Below are positions 1 through 6,022 of a DNA stretch of 20,673 bases, piece by piece. This stretch comes from Methanomassiliicoccaceae archaeon UBA113 (GTDB lineage: Archaea; Thermoplasmatota; Thermoplasmata; Methanomassiliicoccales; Methanomethylophilaceae): contig DAXB01000053.1 in NCBI GenBank assembly GCA_002506175.1, positions 1 through 20,673 on the forward strand. The letters are read 5' to 3'. Within the stretch, counting starts at the first letter, position 1. Each line of letters begins with the position of its first letter. Below the pieces are notes generated by a model. That model had not been told where the DNA came from and searched no databases. It worked only from the letters and a program-made list of their open reading frames with translations. The translations under genes and the position numbers were made by a program.

Positions 1-148
1 CTCGCGATTTATCAGACGAACGTCTTAATGTTCCGACCGTGACGCCTTATTCGCCTCTAGAAGCGTTTGCATACGAGGCAGACATGGGTTGCATTCGCAT
101 TGCCCGGTGCGTCTGGTCGGACACTATTATGTCCAATCCAAAATGTCG

Positions 149-170
149 TATACGGATATCGTATATAAAG
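149..170 (-). promoter_or_regulatory. TATA-like element inside an inverted repeat
   Basis: Read on the minus strand, positions 170-162 give CTTTATATA, a good archaeal TATA box, which would drive transcription leftward out of the window from about position 140. It overlaps an inverted repeat, TATACG (149-154) and CGTATA (160-165) with a 5-nt spacer. No ORF longer than about 25 codons follows before position 1. The surrounding region (1-226) has no gene I can support, so the element may serve a gene or RNA beyond the window. The BRE is not obvious, and the box also reads as TATATAAAG on the plus strand, where no gene follows. Confidence 0.35.
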
Positions 171-173
171 CCT

Positions 174-216
174 CCCTCGCGTTCTTATTATAAGGACACG
201 CGAGGGCGAAAAAATT
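174..216 (-). terminator. T-run terminator with adjoining 9-bp inverted repeat
   Basis: Downstream of the small minus-strand gene (stop at 227) the transcript meets a run of six T (214-209), the simple T-rich terminator of archaea. Just beyond lies a 9-bp inverted repeat, CCCTCGCGT (174-182) and ACGCGAGGG (198-206), with a 15-nt loop. The hairpin lies after the T-run on the minus strand, so it is not a classical hairpin-then-T terminator. It may instead stabilise the 3' end or belong to a transcript entering from the left. Confidence 0.45.
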
Positions 217-226
217 GTGCGGTACC

Positions 227-559
227 TCAGAGGGTTCCTTCTTTTGCCTTCTTCTGAGCCCTCTTCATGCGGGCTTTGGCATCGAATCCCGTAGCCTTGA
301 AGGCGAAATCATTGAGCTTCCTCTTGCTGTCGATGATCTCGTCGTCGGTCATCGGACCGGCCCTGTTCTTCGTGACGATATCGAGCTTCTCCTTGCTGAC
401 GACTGTGACCTCGATTGTGTCGAGAACACCGTACGAAGAGATGCATTTCTCACCGTCTTTTTTGACGTTGCCGAATACCTCTTCCATCATATGTGCCAGC
501 GCATCGCCTTCAATGTTTTTGAACCATCCTTTTTTGATGTCGTAATCCAACGTTTTCAC
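227..559 (-). CDS. Small conserved archaeal protein (possibly DUF5611 family)
   Basis: This 110-aa protein is read from a GTG at 559-557 that overlaps the TGA of the upstream RaSEA gene (GTGA overlap, 4 nt). I chose this start because the longer reading from 658 lies wholly inside RaSEA and has a low-complexity, Arg/Gly-rich N-terminus unlike a real protein. The overlap implies translational coupling and one operon with RaSEA. The protein is soluble and basic. It starts KTLDYDIKKGWFKN, has a central beta-rich part with an SSYG motif near residue 45, and a Lys-rich C-terminal helix (KARMKRAQKKAKEG). The pattern recalls the archaeal DUF5611 family, but I could not confirm this by alignment. No catalytic residues are evident. 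The tight link to RaSEA suggests, without proving, a role in tRNA modification or RNA binding. Confidence 0.7.
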   Translation of the reverse strand: MKTLDYDIKKGWFKNIEGDALAHMMEEVFGNVKKDGEKCISSYGVLDTIEVTVVSKEKLDIVTKNRAGPMTDDEIIDSKRKLNDFAFKATGFDAKARMKRAQKKAKEGTL

Positions 560-1548
560 ATCCTTAAGACTAACTCGTTTTCGAAGTCCCTTTCGAGGTC
601 CGACGGGGAACCGAGGATAGCCTCGGACTCCATGTACGCCTGCCATTTGGGGACGCATGAGCAGGTCACATCAAGATCCTTGACATCCTGCGAGTAACTG
701 AATTTCTCCACTGCATCCAATGCCCTCTGATCGCATTCTCCGCAGTTGTGCACACCCCTTTGAGCCCCTCCTCCTGAAGGCGAGGACATGAGACGTGCGT
801 TGACTGTCCCTGACAGCTGCCGGAACACCTCTATCAGCGACCATATCCAAGGAGATCTGAATTCTCCCCTCTTCCACAGGCGCTCCACATATGTGGCCCT
901 TTGCACATTCAGTGGGTTGACGGATATCTCGTCAGAGAAGGGATCGGCGAACCTAGCCGATTCCACCGCATCTCTTATCGCCATGCGCTCCGTCATGAAG
1001 GGCGGTTTGAGGAGCAGATACGTCCTCACACCCAGTCCGTTCGACTTGAGTAACTCTCCTGCCCTCTTGATGTCGGCCGGGGTGAATCCTTTGTGAACCG
1101 ATGTCTCGAGGACATCCGGATCGGAACTCTCGAGACCCAACGCAACCGTGACGGTCTTCGGAAGGGTAGATACCACTTCAGGGGTTATGAATTCAGGACG
1201 GCTCTCGAACAGAATGCGTTTGCAATCCTTGAAGGCCTCGAAATATTTCGCCCTGACCTGCGGAGGGACCTCGTTGTCGTCCAAGAAGCTTCCCGAGGTA
1301 TATATTTTGACAAACGGTTCGCCTTTGTGCCTGGACAATGCCTGTTCCAGCTGTTTGAGGAGATCGCCCTCGGTCACATTCATGAGCGATGCTTCCCTGT
1401 ATCCGCACATCGTGCATCCGCCATGTTTCACCCAGCAGCATCCGTTCGTACGCATGATGACGACCATGGCGCGGACCTTCTCGCCGCAGACCATGTCATC
1501 CTCTTTCCAGAGAGCTTCGAGTTCTGACGGCGATCTGTCTCCCTTCAT
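556..1548 (-). CDS. raSEA: Archaeosine synthase radical SAM subunit RaSEA
   Basis: This 330-aa radical SAM protein matches the archaeal family that works with ArcS in the last step of archaeosine synthesis. ArcS adds lysine to preQ0 at position 15 of the tRNA D-loop, and RaSEA cleaves the adduct to leave the formamidine of archaeosine. The iron-sulfur motif is near the N-terminus: C37/C38, then G-G-C45-T-M-C48-G-Y, the spacing used by this family rather than the plain CxxxCxxC. A second Cys-rich part (HNCGECDQ, then TCSC) lies near the C-terminus. Length is near the family norm. The ATG at 1548 has an SD-like AGGTG (1561-1557) about 8 nt upstream, within a region able to form two competing hairpins. 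It heads a two-gene minus-strand operon. The general COG1244 fold is clear; the substrate is inferred from family membership. Confidence 0.85.
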   Translation of the reverse strand: MKGDRSPSELEALWKEDDMVCGEKVRAMVVIMRTNGCCWVKHGGCTMCGYREASLMNVTEGDLLKQLEQALSRHKGEPFVKIYTSGSFLDDNEVPPQVRAKYFEAFKDCKRILFESRPEFITPEVVSTLPKTVTVALGLESSDPDVLETSVHKGFTPADIKRAGELLKSNGLGVRTYLLLKPPFMTERMAIRDAVESARFADPFSDEISVNPLNVQRATYVERLWKRGEFRSPWIWSLIEVFRQLSGTVNARLMSSPSGGGAQRGVHNCGECDQRALDAVEKFSYSQDVKDLDVTCSCVPKWQAYMESEAILGSPSDLERDFENELVLRM

Positions 1549-1555
1549 CTGGTTA

Positions 1556-1580
1556 ACACCTTGGAGGTGTATCGCACACC
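1556..1580 (-). promoter_or_regulatory. Possible SD-sequestering switch in the raSEA leader
   Basis: On the minus strand the leader holds GGTGT (1580-1576), ACACCT (1570-1565) and AGGTGT (1561-1556) in a row. The middle element can pair with either flank. Pairing with the first gives a 5-bp stem and 5-nt loop; pairing with the third gives a 6-bp stem and 3-nt loop that hides the AGGTG Shine-Dalgarno of raSEA (ATG at 1548). The two structures exclude each other. The pairing is seen in sequence; regulation is inference and depends on transcription starting upstream of 1580. Confidence 0.4.
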
Positions 1581-1670
1581 ATGTTAATAGTCTATGGCAT
1601 GATTGCGCTGAAAAAAAACCTGCATCCCGATCGGTATGGCATGGCTTTGCGTTCGTTCTCCTACCACTAA

Positions 1671-1678
1671 TTTATAAT
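1671..1678 (+). promoter_or_regulatory. TATA box for the CoA-disulfide-reductase-like gene
   Basis: TTTATAAT is centred about 34 nt upstream of the ATG at 1709, giving a predicted start near 1700 and a leader of about 8 nt. The element is nearly symmetrical (AATTTATAATAAT) and could also fire leftward toward raSEA, giving that gene a leader of roughly 100 nt. Confidence 0.55.
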
Positions 1679-1708
1679 AATATCTATGGATGTCGAGGCA
1701 GATTTAAC

Positions 1709-3061
1709 ATGTCGAAGAAAGTCATAATCATCGGTTCGGGAGCCGCCGGAATGACGGCCGCTTCCACCGCCAGGGCAAAATGCCCTGACTGCGAGATAAC
1801 TGTCTTCACGGAAGACGAGGACATCTCGTACTCTTCCTGCGCCATCCCTTGGGGAATCGAGGGAAAGAGCAAATGGACCGACATCGTCATGCACACCCCC
1901 GAGTTCTACGAGAAAGAACGCAACATCAAGGTGTACACCAAGACGAAGGTCGAGTCAGTGGACGATGCATCCAAAACCGTCACAGCGAACGGAACCGCAT
2001 ACAACTACGATTCTCTCGTCATCGCTACAGGAGCAACTGTCTTCGTTCCCCCAATCGAGGGAGCCAAGCTGAAGAATGTGTTCGTCATCAGGACTGTCAG
2101 GGACGGAAAGAACGTAGAGGAAGCCCTGAAAGGAGCCAAGAACGTCGTCATCGGAGGAGCAGGAGTCATAGGACTCGAACTCGCGGTCTCGCTCAAGAAC
2201 ATGGGCAAGGATGTCACAGTCATCGAGATGATGAACCAGGTCATCCCCCGTATCGCGGACAAGGACATGGCGGACAACATCCAGAAACATCTCGAGGACA
2301 TGGGTATCAAATTCGTCATGAAAGCGCCCATACAGGCGGTAAACGGAACCGACAAGGTTACAGGCGTTACCGCTGACGGAAAGGAATACCCCTGCGAGGT
2401 CATGATCTTCGCAACAGGCGTTCGCGCCAACCTCGACATCCCGAAAGCACTCGGTTTCGATGTCGGACAGCTCAACGCCCTGCTGGTATCCCCCACACTC
2501 CAGCCTTACAAGAGAGGCAGACTCGTCCCCGACATCTATGTGGCGGGAGATCTCGTCCAGTGTGAATCCGCCATCATGCCCGGAGCGACGATGAGTCAGC
2601 TCGGATCCACCGCCGTGAAGCAGGGATCCGTCGCAGGAAACAACGCCGTATCTTCAGAAAAGAAGCTCTTCGGACCCGTGGCGAGCCCGTGGGTCAGCTT
2701 CATCGGAGAGAAGCAGATTGCAGGAACCGGACTCTCCGAGGGTCTCGCATCCTGGTACGGAATCGATGTCGCCGAGGGAAAGGCCGTCGGACTGACACGC
2801 GCTAGGTACTACCCCGGCGGAAAGGAGCTTATCGTCAAAGTGCTTGCCGACAAGACCTCCCACAGGATCATCGGAGCACAGATTATAGCAGGTGAAGAGG
2901 CCACCGGACGTATCGACTGGTTGACCTCGGCAGCCGTAAACGGAATCACAGCAGAGGACTTCCTCGTCCGTTCCGAGAATGCGTACTGTCCTCCCACATC
3001 CATGGTGAAGGACGTTGTCATCTCGGCTGTAGAGGATCTCTGCAAGAAACTCGCACAGTGA
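1709..3061 (+). CDS. CoA-disulfide reductase / NAD(P)H oxidase-like flavoprotein
   Basis: This 450-aa FAD/NAD(P)H pyridine nucleotide-disulfide oxidoreductase belongs to the single-cysteine branch (CoA-disulfide reductase, NADH oxidase, persulfide reductase). The FAD-binding GSGAAG is at 9-14, the redox Cys44 in SYSSC-A-I-P-W, the NAD(P)H-binding VIGGAGVIGLE at 147-157, the second FAD motif D-I-Y-V-A-G-D at 275-281, and a C-terminal dimerisation domain with Y426-C-P-P. Length is typical. The start is the ATG at 1709; the frame stays open upstream to 1148, but that part is antisense to raSEA. The active-site motif departs from the usual SFxxCGxPY (Ala for Gly, Trp for Tyr), so the exact substrate (CoA disulfide, polysulfide, oxygen) is open. 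It ends in tandem stops, TGA TAA, and the CDIN1-like gene follows at once, so the two probably share a transcript. A role in thiol redox balance or oxygen defence is likely. Confidence 0.85.
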   Translation: MSKKVIIIGSGAAGMTAASTARAKCPDCEITVFTEDEDISYSSCAIPWGIEGKSKWTDIVMHTPEFYEKERNIKVYTKTKVESVDDASKTVTANGTAYNYDSLVIATGATVFVPPIEGAKLKNVFVIRTVRDGKNVEEALKGAKNVVIGGAGVIGLELAVSLKNMGKDVTVIEMMNQVIPRIADKDMADNIQKHLEDMGIKFVMKAPIQAVNGTDKVTGVTADGKEYPCEVMIFATGVRANLDIPKALGFDVGQLNALLVSPTLQPYKRGRLVPDIYVAGDLVQCESAIMPGATMSQLGSTAVKQGSVAGNNAVSSEKKLFGPVASPWVSFIGEKQIAGTGLSEGLASWYGIDVAEGKAVGLTRARYYPGGKELIVKVLADKTSHRIIGAQIIAGEEATGRIDWLTSAAVNGITAEDFLVRSENAYCPPTSMVKDVVISAVEDLCKKLAQ

Positions 3062-3065
3062 TAAC

Positions 3066-3836
3066 GTGGACTACGAAGAATACAGGGAGCTGTACAACAG
3101 CCTCAGAAACCCGTCCGACCTCGAGAAGCACAAGGGGAGGTACGACGACAGGCTGTTGGACACCCTCTTCACCCAGAAGACGAGCAGGGATGTCAAGAAG
3201 AGGTTCTATACAGTAAAGCAGAAGACCCCCCGTATGATGAAGGATTGGCAGAACGGACTCACGCTCGTAGAGGTGGCGGACAAATACAAATTCCCGCCCA
3301 TACTCGTATCGATGTTCATCTTCCAGGAGGACGGTTACAACAAGAAGGACTTCTGGAGCATCATACACGACCCCAGCCAGCTCGAGGATGAGAGAGTTGC
3401 CGATGAGATTCGCGACGTCATCGCATACGACATCGTCTACTCCCCCGAAGCCAACATAAGGCAGAAGGAGAGAGGGATCTGGGGCGAGGATCTCACCCAT
3501 CAATGGCTCGACGGCCAGGGGATCACGTACCGTACGGAGAACGATCTCCGCGGAACGGAGTTCACCAAGACACCTGACTGCCTTCTCGACAAGCCGGTCA
3601 TGTACAAGGGGCACAAGATCTGCTGGGTAGAGAGCAAGGCCTCATTCGGAGACAACACCGAGTTCAAGTTCAACTCCAGGAAGCAGCTGATACCTTACAC
3701 CCAGCTCTTCGGACCCGGACTTGTTGTATATTGGGTAGGGTGCCTGGACGATCTTGAGTGTCCTCCGGACGTCTACGTATCGGACATCTCGGTCCTGGAT
3801 CTGAAACTCGAGGAATATGAGGAGGAGCAGGAGTGA
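3066..3836 (+). CDS. CDIN1 (C15orf41)-like TPD-motif nuclease
   Basis: This 256-aa protein is an archaeal homologue of human CDIN1, the codanin-1-interacting nuclease of congenital dyserythropoietic anaemia type I. From memory of the human protein, several blocks match in order: a helical N-terminal half with an HTH-like stretch (residues 60-86), DPSQ at 102-105, TPD at 169-171, the block W-V-E-S-K-A-S-F-G-D at 187-196, and FGPGLVVYW followed by DLEC. TPD plus ESK is the PD-(D/E)xK nuclease core: D171, E189 and K191 are the probable metal and catalytic residues, with E141 as a possible extra ligand. The GTG start at 3066 is 4 nt after the upstream stop and has no SD, so translation is probably coupled. 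The C-terminus is acidic. Family authors have compared it to archaeal Holliday-junction resolvases, so a DNA-repair role is plausible; the substrate is unknown. Confidence 0.85.
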   Translation: MDYEEYRELYNSLRNPSDLEKHKGRYDDRLLDTLFTQKTSRDVKKRFYTVKQKTPRMMKDWQNGLTLVEVADKYKFPPILVSMFIFQEDGYNKKDFWSIIHDPSQLEDERVADEIRDVIAYDIVYSPEANIRQKERGIWGEDLTHQWLDGQGITYRTENDLRGTEFTKTPDCLLDKPVMYKGHKICWVESKASFGDNTEFKFNSRKQLIPYTQLFGPGLVVYWVGCLDDLECPPDVYVSDISVLDLKLEEYEEEQE

Positions 3837-3854
3837 CCTGCCCCCTCATCCCAC

Positions 3855-3869
3855 TTTTTTTTGAAAAAC
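3855..3869. terminator. Back-to-back T-run terminators between convergent genes
   Basis: Eight T (3855-3862) follow the CDIN1-like gene on the plus strand. Five A (3865-3869), read as T on the minus strand, follow the mptA stop at 3874. No strong hairpin accompanies either, as is usual for archaeal termination. Confidence 0.6.
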
Positions 3870-3873
3870 TGAA

Positions 3874-4758
3874 TCAAAGGTTTTCTTTGCGGAGGTTTCC
3901 GAGAGTGTCTTCCCTCTCGGCATACGCATCATGCTTGTGAATCGATTCCTCGGAATCGCTGATGACATCCACATACACGGAATCGGGGAGATCTGTATAC
4001 TTCTTCACGAAACGCTCCAGAATACCCCTGACGACATCTTCCACGAACTTGGTGTTGGAGTGTGCGTTGATGATCACCTGTCCCTCGTCCGGCCTCTTTA
4101 GAAGCTCGAAAGTCGGCGAAGAGAATGAATCCTCCACGATGTCGATGAGATCGTCCGCCTCGAGCGACATTCCGTCGGGATGGGTGACCATTATCGAGGA
4201 TACGTTCCTCTGATTGTGAGTCATCGCAGGTATCTCGCCGTTATACTCGAGCATCTCTGTGACAGTCTGCTGTCCGCAGGGGCATGCCGTCATTCCAACG
4301 ACCTCGACTCCGATCCTCTTCATCAGGCCGCCGTCACGGTCTATAACTCCTCCAGCCATGAGCTTGTACACCTCGTAGGTGTCCTTTCCCATGGGAGTTT
4401 TGCTGGGACGGAAATACTCTGCCCAGATACTGACCTCTGCACGCTGCGCGTACTCATGACGTACCATGAGTTTCCTGCAGATGTCCCCAGCCACGTCCTC
4501 CAGACCTGTGATGGGTTTGTTTATGCTGGACTCCATGACCTCGTTGAGAACCTCAACGTTCCTGGACATGTGCGACCCTTTCTGATCGGCCGGGAGGTCC
4601 ACATAGATATCTATGTGGCAGCTTAATACGTTGTTCAGCGTGCTGCCTGGTCCTTCCCTCTTGACAAGGATGGGCTTGCGAACATTCTTCACTCCGACAC
4701 GGGAGAGCCTGTAACTCGCTTCGCCCTTACCATATTGTAAGTCGCATTTGAGTGTCAT
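3874..4758 (-). CDS. mptA: GTP cyclohydrolase MptA (type IV / FolE2 family)
   Basis: This 294-aa protein belongs to the FolE2/MptA family. MptA opens GTP with Fe(II) to give 7,8-dihydroneopterin 2',3'-cyclic phosphate, the first step of tetrahydromethanopterin synthesis in methanogens; related enzymes feed preQ0 and archaeosine. Visible marks are CHIDIYVDLPADQKGSHMSRN at 47-67 (the conserved family block), T-A-C-P-C at 157-161 with Cys159/Cys161 near the metal site, and T-H-N-Q-R at 180-184. Length is normal. The start is the ATG at 4758; a TATA box (4790-4781) is centred 27 nt upstream and there is no SD, so the mRNA is probably leaderless. It is divergent from rnhB across 65 bp. Among archaea this is MptA rather than the bacterial folate enzyme, though either cyclic or linear product cannot be told from sequence. 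Confidence 0.9.
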   Translation of the reverse strand: MTLKCDLQYGKGEASYRLSRVGVKNVRKPILVKREGPGSTLNNVLSCHIDIYVDLPADQKGSHMSRNVEVLNEVMESSINKPITGLEDVAGDICRKLMVRHEYAQRAEVSIWAEYFRPSKTPMGKDTYEVYKLMAGGVIDRDGGLMKRIGVEVVGMTACPCGQQTVTEMLEYNGEIPAMTHNQRNVSSIMVTHPDGMSLEADDLIDIVEDSFSSPTFELLKRPDEGQVIINAHSNTKFVEDVVRGILERFVKKYTDLPDSVYVDVISDSEESIHKHDAYAEREDTLGNLRKENL

Positions 4759-4780
4759 CGTTCAAGCAATGACGGAACCC

Positions 4781-4800
4781 ATTTAAAAGAATGTATATCT
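4781..4800. promoter_or_regulatory. Divergent TATA boxes for mptA and rnhB
   Basis: TCTTTTAAAT (4790-4781, minus) is centred 27 nt from the mptA ATG. ATGTATATCT (4791-4800, plus) is centred 28 nt from the rnhB ATG. The boxes abut, so TBP binding at one should affect the other. Both positions predict leaderless transcripts. Confidence 0.55.
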
Positions 4801-4823
4801 ACCACGTTTTAGGTTAAGCACCG

Positions 4824-5468
4824 ATGATATGCGGAGTTGATGAGGCGGGACGCGGTTCTGTGATGGGGCCGCTGGTTGTTGGAGTCGTGTACGTCGAGAA
4901 CGACGATTTCCTGAAGGATATCGGCGTAAAGGATTCCAAGAAACTCACCCCGAAGACACGCGAGAAGATGTACGACTCGATAATCGACGGCGCGGATCAC
5001 TGGTGCACCGTGATAGTCTCGTCTGAAGAGATCGATGAGCAGAGGAAGAGGATATCTCTGAACGAGATAGAACTCAACATGTTCGCTGAAGGAACTTCCA
5101 AATGGGCTTCGGATGAAGTCTACGCAGACTGCCCGGACATCAACGAAACATCCTTCTCGGAACGTCTTTCGGCATTACTCGGACGCGACGCAGGAATCAT
5201 AGCAAGACATAAAGCTGATGACACATACCCTGTCGTATCAGCAGCATCCATCGTGGCAAAAGTCACGAGGGACAGGATGATCGAGGACCTCCGCAAAGAG
5301 TTCGGAACGAATATCGGGAGCGGATATCCTAGCGACCACTACACCATGGACTTCATCAAATCATGGGTGGATGAAAGGGGCTGCGCCCCGCCGCACGTGC
5401 GCACATCCTGGGAACCGGTAAGGGAAATGCTTTCGAAACGCTCTTACACAAGGATTGACGAATGGTGA
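4824..5468 (+). CDS. rnhB: Ribonuclease HII
   Basis: This 214-aa enzyme cuts the RNA strand of RNA-DNA hybrids and removes single ribonucleotides and primers. The N-terminal G-V-D6-E7-A-G-R-G-S motif holds the first two metal-binding acids, K-D-S-K-K-L at 36-41 is conserved, and the block H-K-A-D-D followed by SAASIVAKVTRD carries another catalytic Asp. The G-S-G-Y-P-S-D motif toward the C-terminus is also typical. Length is that of archaeal RNase HII. The ATG at 4824 has a TATA box 28 nt upstream and no SD, fitting a leaderless mRNA; a second ATG lies only a few bases off, out of frame. Its 3' end overlaps the SCP2-domain gene by 7 nt (ATGGTGA), so the two are probably cotranscribed. Confidence 0.93.
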   Translation: MICGVDEAGRGSVMGPLVVGVVYVENDDFLKDIGVKDSKKLTPKTREKMYDSIIDGADHWCTVIVSSEEIDEQRKRISLNEIELNMFAEGTSKWASDEVYADCPDINETSFSERLSALLGRDAGIIARHKADDTYPVVSAASIVAKVTRDRMIEDLRKEFGTNIGSGYPSDHYTMDFIKSWVDERGCAPPHVRTSWEPVREMLSKRSYTRIDEW

Positions 5469-5806
5469 AAAACATGGCAATGCAGGAACAGATACAGGCA
5501 CTCATCGACAAATTCCACAGAAAGATGGAAAAGGACCCGGACATGAAGAAGGAGATCGAGCATCTCGAGAAGAGCTTCAACATAGACCTCGGATCCGAAG
5601 CCTATTCCATGAAACTCAAAAACGCACAGATCTCTGACTTCCAACCTCAGCTTCTCCCGGAAGCGGATGTCACCCTTACCACAACCCCCGAGAACCTCCA
5701 GGGCCTGATCGACGGAACGCTCAGACCTATGAGAGCATTCGTTCTGAAGAAAGTTCAGATCAAGGGTAAAATCGACGATTTGATGTTCCTGAAGAAATTC
5801 TTCTGA
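5462..5806 (+). CDS. SCP2 sterol-carrier-domain protein
   Basis: This 114-aa protein is a stand-alone SCP2 domain, a small alpha/beta fold with a hydrophobic tunnel that binds lipids. The N-terminal amphipathic helix (residues 6-40) precedes a strand pair, then the family pattern ADVTLTTTPEN and a region reading L-I-D-G-T-L-R-P-M-R-A-F with K-V-Q-I-K-G-K-I-D-D, typical of SCP2 domains. In archaea the ligand is unknown; isoprenoid lipids or acyl-CoA-like molecules are guesses. Start is the ATG at 5462, overlapping the rnhB stop, with AAGGAT (5449-5454) as SD. A second Met five codons on is a weaker choice. No signal peptide or membrane segment is seen. It is the last gene before the tRNA promoter. 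Confidence 0.85.
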   Translation: MVKNMAMQEQIQALIDKFHRKMEKDPDMKKEIEHLEKSFNIDLGSEAYSMKLKNAQISDFQPQLLPEADVTLTTTPENLQGLIDGTLRPMRAFVLKKVQIKGKIDDLMFLKKFF

Positions 5807-5821
5807 GTATCACGAAAAACA

Positions 5822-5830
5822 TTTTATAAT
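5822..5830 (+). promoter_or_regulatory. TATA box for the initiator tRNA gene
   Basis: TTTTATAAT preceded by an A-rich BRE-like GAAAAACA is centred 28 nt before the first base of the tRNA at 5854. This is the standard spacing for an archaeal promoter starting at or next to the mature 5' end. Confidence 0.7.
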
Positions 5831-5853
5831 ACCCTCCCATAAAGAGGAACAAT

Positions 5854-5931
5854 AGCGAGGTGGGGTAGCCAGGATATCCCGTCGGGCTCATAACCCGGAG
5901 ATCGGTCGTTCAAATCGACTCCTCGCTACCA
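5854..5931 (+). tRNA. Initiator tRNA-Met (CAT), CCA encoded
   Basis: The gene folds into a full cloverleaf. The acceptor stem AGCGAGG (5854-5860) pairs with CCTCGCT (5921-5927), the discriminator is A5928 and CCA is encoded at 5929-5931. The anticodon stem TCGGG/CCCGG encloses the 7-nt loop CTCATAA with anticodon CAT, and the T-arm contains TTCAAAT. The A1-U72 pair and the three consecutive G-C pairs under the anticodon loop mark the archaeal initiator type rather than the elongator or tRNA-Ile2. No intron is present. Confidence 0.95.
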
Positions 5932-5976
5932 TTCATTGTCTTCTGTTCATCTGTATGTTCCGCTTCTGTTACTAAT

Positions 5977-5985
5977 CATTATATG
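5977..5985 (+). promoter_or_regulatory. TATA box for the zinc-ribbon membrane protein
   Basis: CATTATATG is centred about 42 nt before the ATG at 6023, predicting a leader of about 16 nt that includes the purine-rich AAGGATGG (6011-6018). Confidence 0.45.
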
Positions 5986-6022
5986 TGTCAAAGTAGGTAT
6001 CCTTCCAATAAAGGATGGTACT

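Noticed and set aside
560..658. Longer start for the small protein downstream of raSEA
   Set aside because: The extra 33 residues lie wholly within raSEA in another frame and are Arg/Gly/Pro-rich; the GTG at 559 overlaps the raSEA stop in the usual coupled way.
1611..1618. Run of eight A, T on the minus strand, upstream of raSEA, as a terminator
   Set aside because: No minus-strand gene lies immediately upstream (a plus-strand gene starts at 1709). It could only act as an attenuator in a long raSEA leader, for which there is no further evidence.
1148..1708. Upstream extension of the flavoprotein reading frame by 187 codons
   Set aside because: It runs antisense through raSEA, lacks homology-like features, and the FAD-binding domain starts right at the ATG at 1709, with a TATA box and SD in front.
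5921..5931. tRNA 3' end as an integration (att) site
   Set aside because: No integrase gene and no second copy of the tRNA 3' end was seen in the window; neighbouring genes look like core chromosome.
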